From assembly GCF_900116565.1 (NCBI RefSeq), contig NZ_FPCJ01000001.1, positions 434,001 through 498,000 of the forward strand: 64,000 nt of DNA, in the 5' to 3' direction. Below the pieces are notes generated by a model. That model was not told the DNA's origin and ran no database searches. It saw nothing but the letters and a program-made list of their open reading frames with translations. Source of the DNA: Thermoflavifilum thermophilum. GTDB lineage: Bacteria > Bacteroidota > Bacteroidia > Chitinophagales > Chitinophagaceae. This document shows, in pieces, positions 61,948 to 64,000 of the stretch. Numbering within the stretch: position 1 is the stretch's first letter; every line of letters starts with the position of its first letter. A program made the translations under genes and the position numbers.

Positions 61948-64000
61948 AAAATTTCTTTGCTACCTATCGCCGGCCGCTGGCTTTAATCCTGGCATTCATC
62001 CTGATGGGGGGATTGCTGGTGTACACCCGCATGCAAACCTCCCTTTTCCCGGAAATCACCTTTCCCAAAATCAAAGTAATCGCCGATAATGGTTTGCAGC
62101 CCGTGGATAAAATGATGGTCACGGTCACGAAACCCCTGGAACTGGCCATTAAAAAAATCCAGAACCTGCAGATGATTCGCAGCACCACCAGCCGCGGAAG
62201 CTGCGAGATTTCTGCCTTTTTGAATTGGGGAGCCAATATTGATCTGGGCATGCAGCAAATCAATGAGCGCATTGCCGAAATCCGCAGCAGCCTGCCCCCC
62301 GACGTGCAGATCACCGTGGAAAAAATGAACCCATCCATTCTCCCCGTGATGGGCTATGCGCTGGAAAGCAACACCCTTACGCCTATTGAGCTGAAGCTGC
62401 TGGCGCTCTACACCATCCGTCCTTATCTGGCCCAGGTACCCGGTGTAAGCCAAATTCAAATCATGGGCGGCCGGACAAAAGAATATTGGGTAACCCTGCA
62501 TCCGGAAAGAATGACTGCACTTCATCTTACGCCGGCTGCGGTGGCCCAGACCATCAGCAAAACCAATTTTGTGCTGGCCAACGGCTATGTGGCCGACTAT
62601 CATCGGCTCTACCTTTCGGTGACAAACGACAACCTGGTCAACCTCACCCAGCTACAACACATCGTGATAGCCAACAGCGGCAAACGGGTAGTTTACCTGC
62701 AGGATATTGCCGACGTGAGCGTGCATGAAGCCATCGAATATACCCGCATCAATGCCAACGGACATAGTGCCGTGCTGATTGGCGTGATCAAGCAACCCAA
62801 TGCCAACTTGATTGATGTGTCGAATCAGGTGGAAGCGCGTGTAAAAAGCCTGCAACAACTGTTGCCTCCGGGCGTAAAAATGGTGCCTTATTATATCCAG
62901 GCCGATTTTGTACACGACGCCATCCATAGCGTGACCGACGCCCTGTGGATTGGCATCCTGCTGGCAATCATTGTAGCGATCCTTTTTCTACGATCCGGCA
63001 AGGCCAGCGCCACCCTGCTGGTAACCGTGCCCATTACCCTGGCCCTGACGTTGATGGTGCTTTATGCCGTGGGTTACACCTTCAATATCATGACCCTGGG
63101 TGCGATGGCTGCAGCCATCGGCCTTATCATCGATGATGCCATTGTGGTCACCGAACAAATCCACCGAACGGGCGAGGAGCATCCCGATGTAGATTATCCC
63201 ACCCTGGTTAAAAAAGCCATCCAATACCTGTTCCCGGCCATGGTGGCCTCATCGCTCAGCACCATCGTCATCTTCATCCCCTTTGGCTTCATGAGCGGTG
63301 TGGCCGGGGCTTACTTTCAGGTGCTGGCCAATACCATGATCATCACCCTCGTGTGTTCCTTTCTGGTTACCTGGATGGGCCTACCCGTGATTTATTTGTT
63401 GTTTTCACGAAAAAAACGCAAACAGGTACCCGCACAAAAAGTAGTGAAAACGCAGCGCTGGGTGCAGTTTTTTCTGAAACACGTGTGGGTTAGCGTAGGC
63501 TTTTGCCTCTTGCTCGCCGCCCTGATCTTCTGGGTCCTGCCCAGGCTGGGCACAGGATTTCTACCCGATATGGACGAGGGCTCTATCGTGCTGGATTACA
63601 CCTCCCCTCCCGGTACTTCGCTCGATGAAACCGATCGGATGTGCCGCCAGGTGGAAAAAATCATCATGAGTACGCCCGAAGTGGAAAGCTATTCCCGCAG
63701 AACGGGTACCCAGATGGGCTTTTTCATCACCGAACCCAATACGGGCGATTATCTCATCAGCCTGAAAAAAAACCGGAAACGCACCACTGAGCAGGTCATT
63801 GATGATATCCGCAAGCGGATTGAAGCGTCTCTGCCCGCCCTGCGGGTAGATTTTGGTCAGGTGATCACCGATATGTTAGGCGACCTTACCGAATCAACCC
63901 AACCCATCGAGATCAAGGTCTTCGGCAACGACCCCGCCGTGTTGCATCAGATAGCCGACTCCGTAGCTTATTGGACTTCCACCGTACCCGGCACGGCTGA
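61944..64000 (+). CDS. RND efflux permease (CzcA/MdtB-like), cut by the window end
   Basis: The frame opens at the ATG at 61944 and remains open through base 64000, giving about 685 residues of an expected 1000 or more. It starts MKNFFATYRRPLALILAFIL, has MQTSLFPEITFPKIKV, NPSILPVMGYAL, the helix-4 motif GLIIDDAIVVTEQIHR with the paired Asp, and the second half beginning LPRLGTGFLPDMDEGSIVLDYTSPPG. The DMDEGS segment resembles heavy-metal CzcA/CusA pumps, but the metal-binding residues cannot be judged from this part. It is translationally coupled to the PAP2 gene. Confidence 0.92.
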   Translation, partial: MKNFFATYRRPLALILAFILMGGLLVYTRMQTSLFPEITFPKIKVIADNGLQPVDKMMVTVTKPLELAIKKIQNLQMIRSTTSRGSCEISAFLNWGANIDLGMQQINERIAEIRSSLPPDVQITVEKMNPSILPVMGYALESNTLTPIELKLLALYTIRPYLAQVPGVSQIQIMGGRTKEYWVTLHPERMTALHLTPAAVAQTISKTNFVLANGYVADYHRLYLSVTNDNLVNLTQLQHIVIANSGKRVVYLQDIADVSVHEAIEYTRINANGHSAVLIGVIKQPNANLIDVSNQVEARVKSLQQLLPPGVKMVPYYIQADFVHDAIHSVTDALWIGILLAIIVAILFLRSGKASATLLVTVPITLALTLMVLYAVGYTFNIMTLGAMAAAIGLIIDDAIVVTEQIHRTGEEHPDVDYPTLVKKAIQYLFPAMVASSLSTIVIFIPFGFMSGVAGAYFQVLANTMIITLVCSFLVTWMGLPVIYLLFSRKKRKQVPAQKVVKTQRWVQFFLKHVWVSVGFCLLLAALIFWVLPRLGTGFLPDMDEGSIVLDYTSPPGTSLDETDRMCRQVEKIIMSTPEVESYSRRTGTQMGFFITEPNTGDYLISLKKNRKRTTEQVIDDIRKRIEASLPALRVDFGQVITDMLGDLTESTQPIEIKVFGNDPAVLHQIADSVAYWTSTVPGTA

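Overview
The window comes from a Bacteroidota chromosome, most likely a member of the Chitinophagaceae. The evidence is a SusC/SusD pair, lipoproteins with short lipobox signals, DUF2141, DUF3276 and DUF6089 family genes, a SecDF fusion, almost no Shine-Dalgarno sequences ahead of genes, and many promoters with the Bacteroidota -7 element TAnnTTTG. A thermophilic genus such as Thermoflavifilum is only a guess. No phage, transposase, integrase, rRNA or CRISPR array was seen.

Layout. 1-9110: the end of secDF, an SDR enzyme, cutC, a tRNA-Arg(TCT) inside a tandemly duplicated tRNA/GIY-YIG nuclease cassette, uxuA, a lipoprotein, a LuxE/PaaK-like acyltransferase, a DUF2141 protein, lipB and an AcvB/VirJ-like hydrolase. 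9198-29070: mostly housekeeping genes (argS, dnaK, prpB-prpC, prfB with its programmed frameshift, a GT-C membrane protein, metX, an OsmC protein, a homocysteine-forming sulfhydrylase, purC, an ABC exporter, a DUF3276 protein, pgi, PBP1A). 29324-34913: an orphan susC-susD pair and trhO. 35007-40794: a tripartite RND efflux operon with a candidate operator at its promoter, followed by a DUF6089 protein, pyrB and a hexapeptide acetyltransferase.

43666-57004 is a ten-gene minus-strand operon for pectin-derived uronates. GH28 and GH105 hydrolases release galacturonate and unsaturated galacturonate. UxaC, UxaB and UxaA take galacturonate to 2-keto-3-deoxygluconate (KDG). KduI and KduD bring the unsaturated sugar to the same intermediate. 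KdgK and a KDPG aldolase then yield pyruvate and glyceraldehyde-3-phosphate, and an ExuT-like MFS protein imports substrate. UxuA (mannonate dehydratase, 3579-4754) would feed the glucuronate branch from about 40 kb away. A 24-bp near-palindrome lies between this operon and a divergent SMP-30-like gene, next to predicted promoters in both directions. The window ends with a PepSY-like protein and a second efflux operon (TolC, adaptor, PAP2 phosphatase, RND pump) cut by the window edge.

The least ordinary locus is 2852-3433. A 230-bp unit made of the body of a GIY-YIG nuclease gene plus the 5' half of a tRNA gene is duplicated. One tRNA copy is intact and the other is a half-tRNA with a changed anticodon and a perfect 20-bp palindrome inserted in its D-arm. 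The intact nuclease gene terminates inside the functional tRNA-Arg gene.
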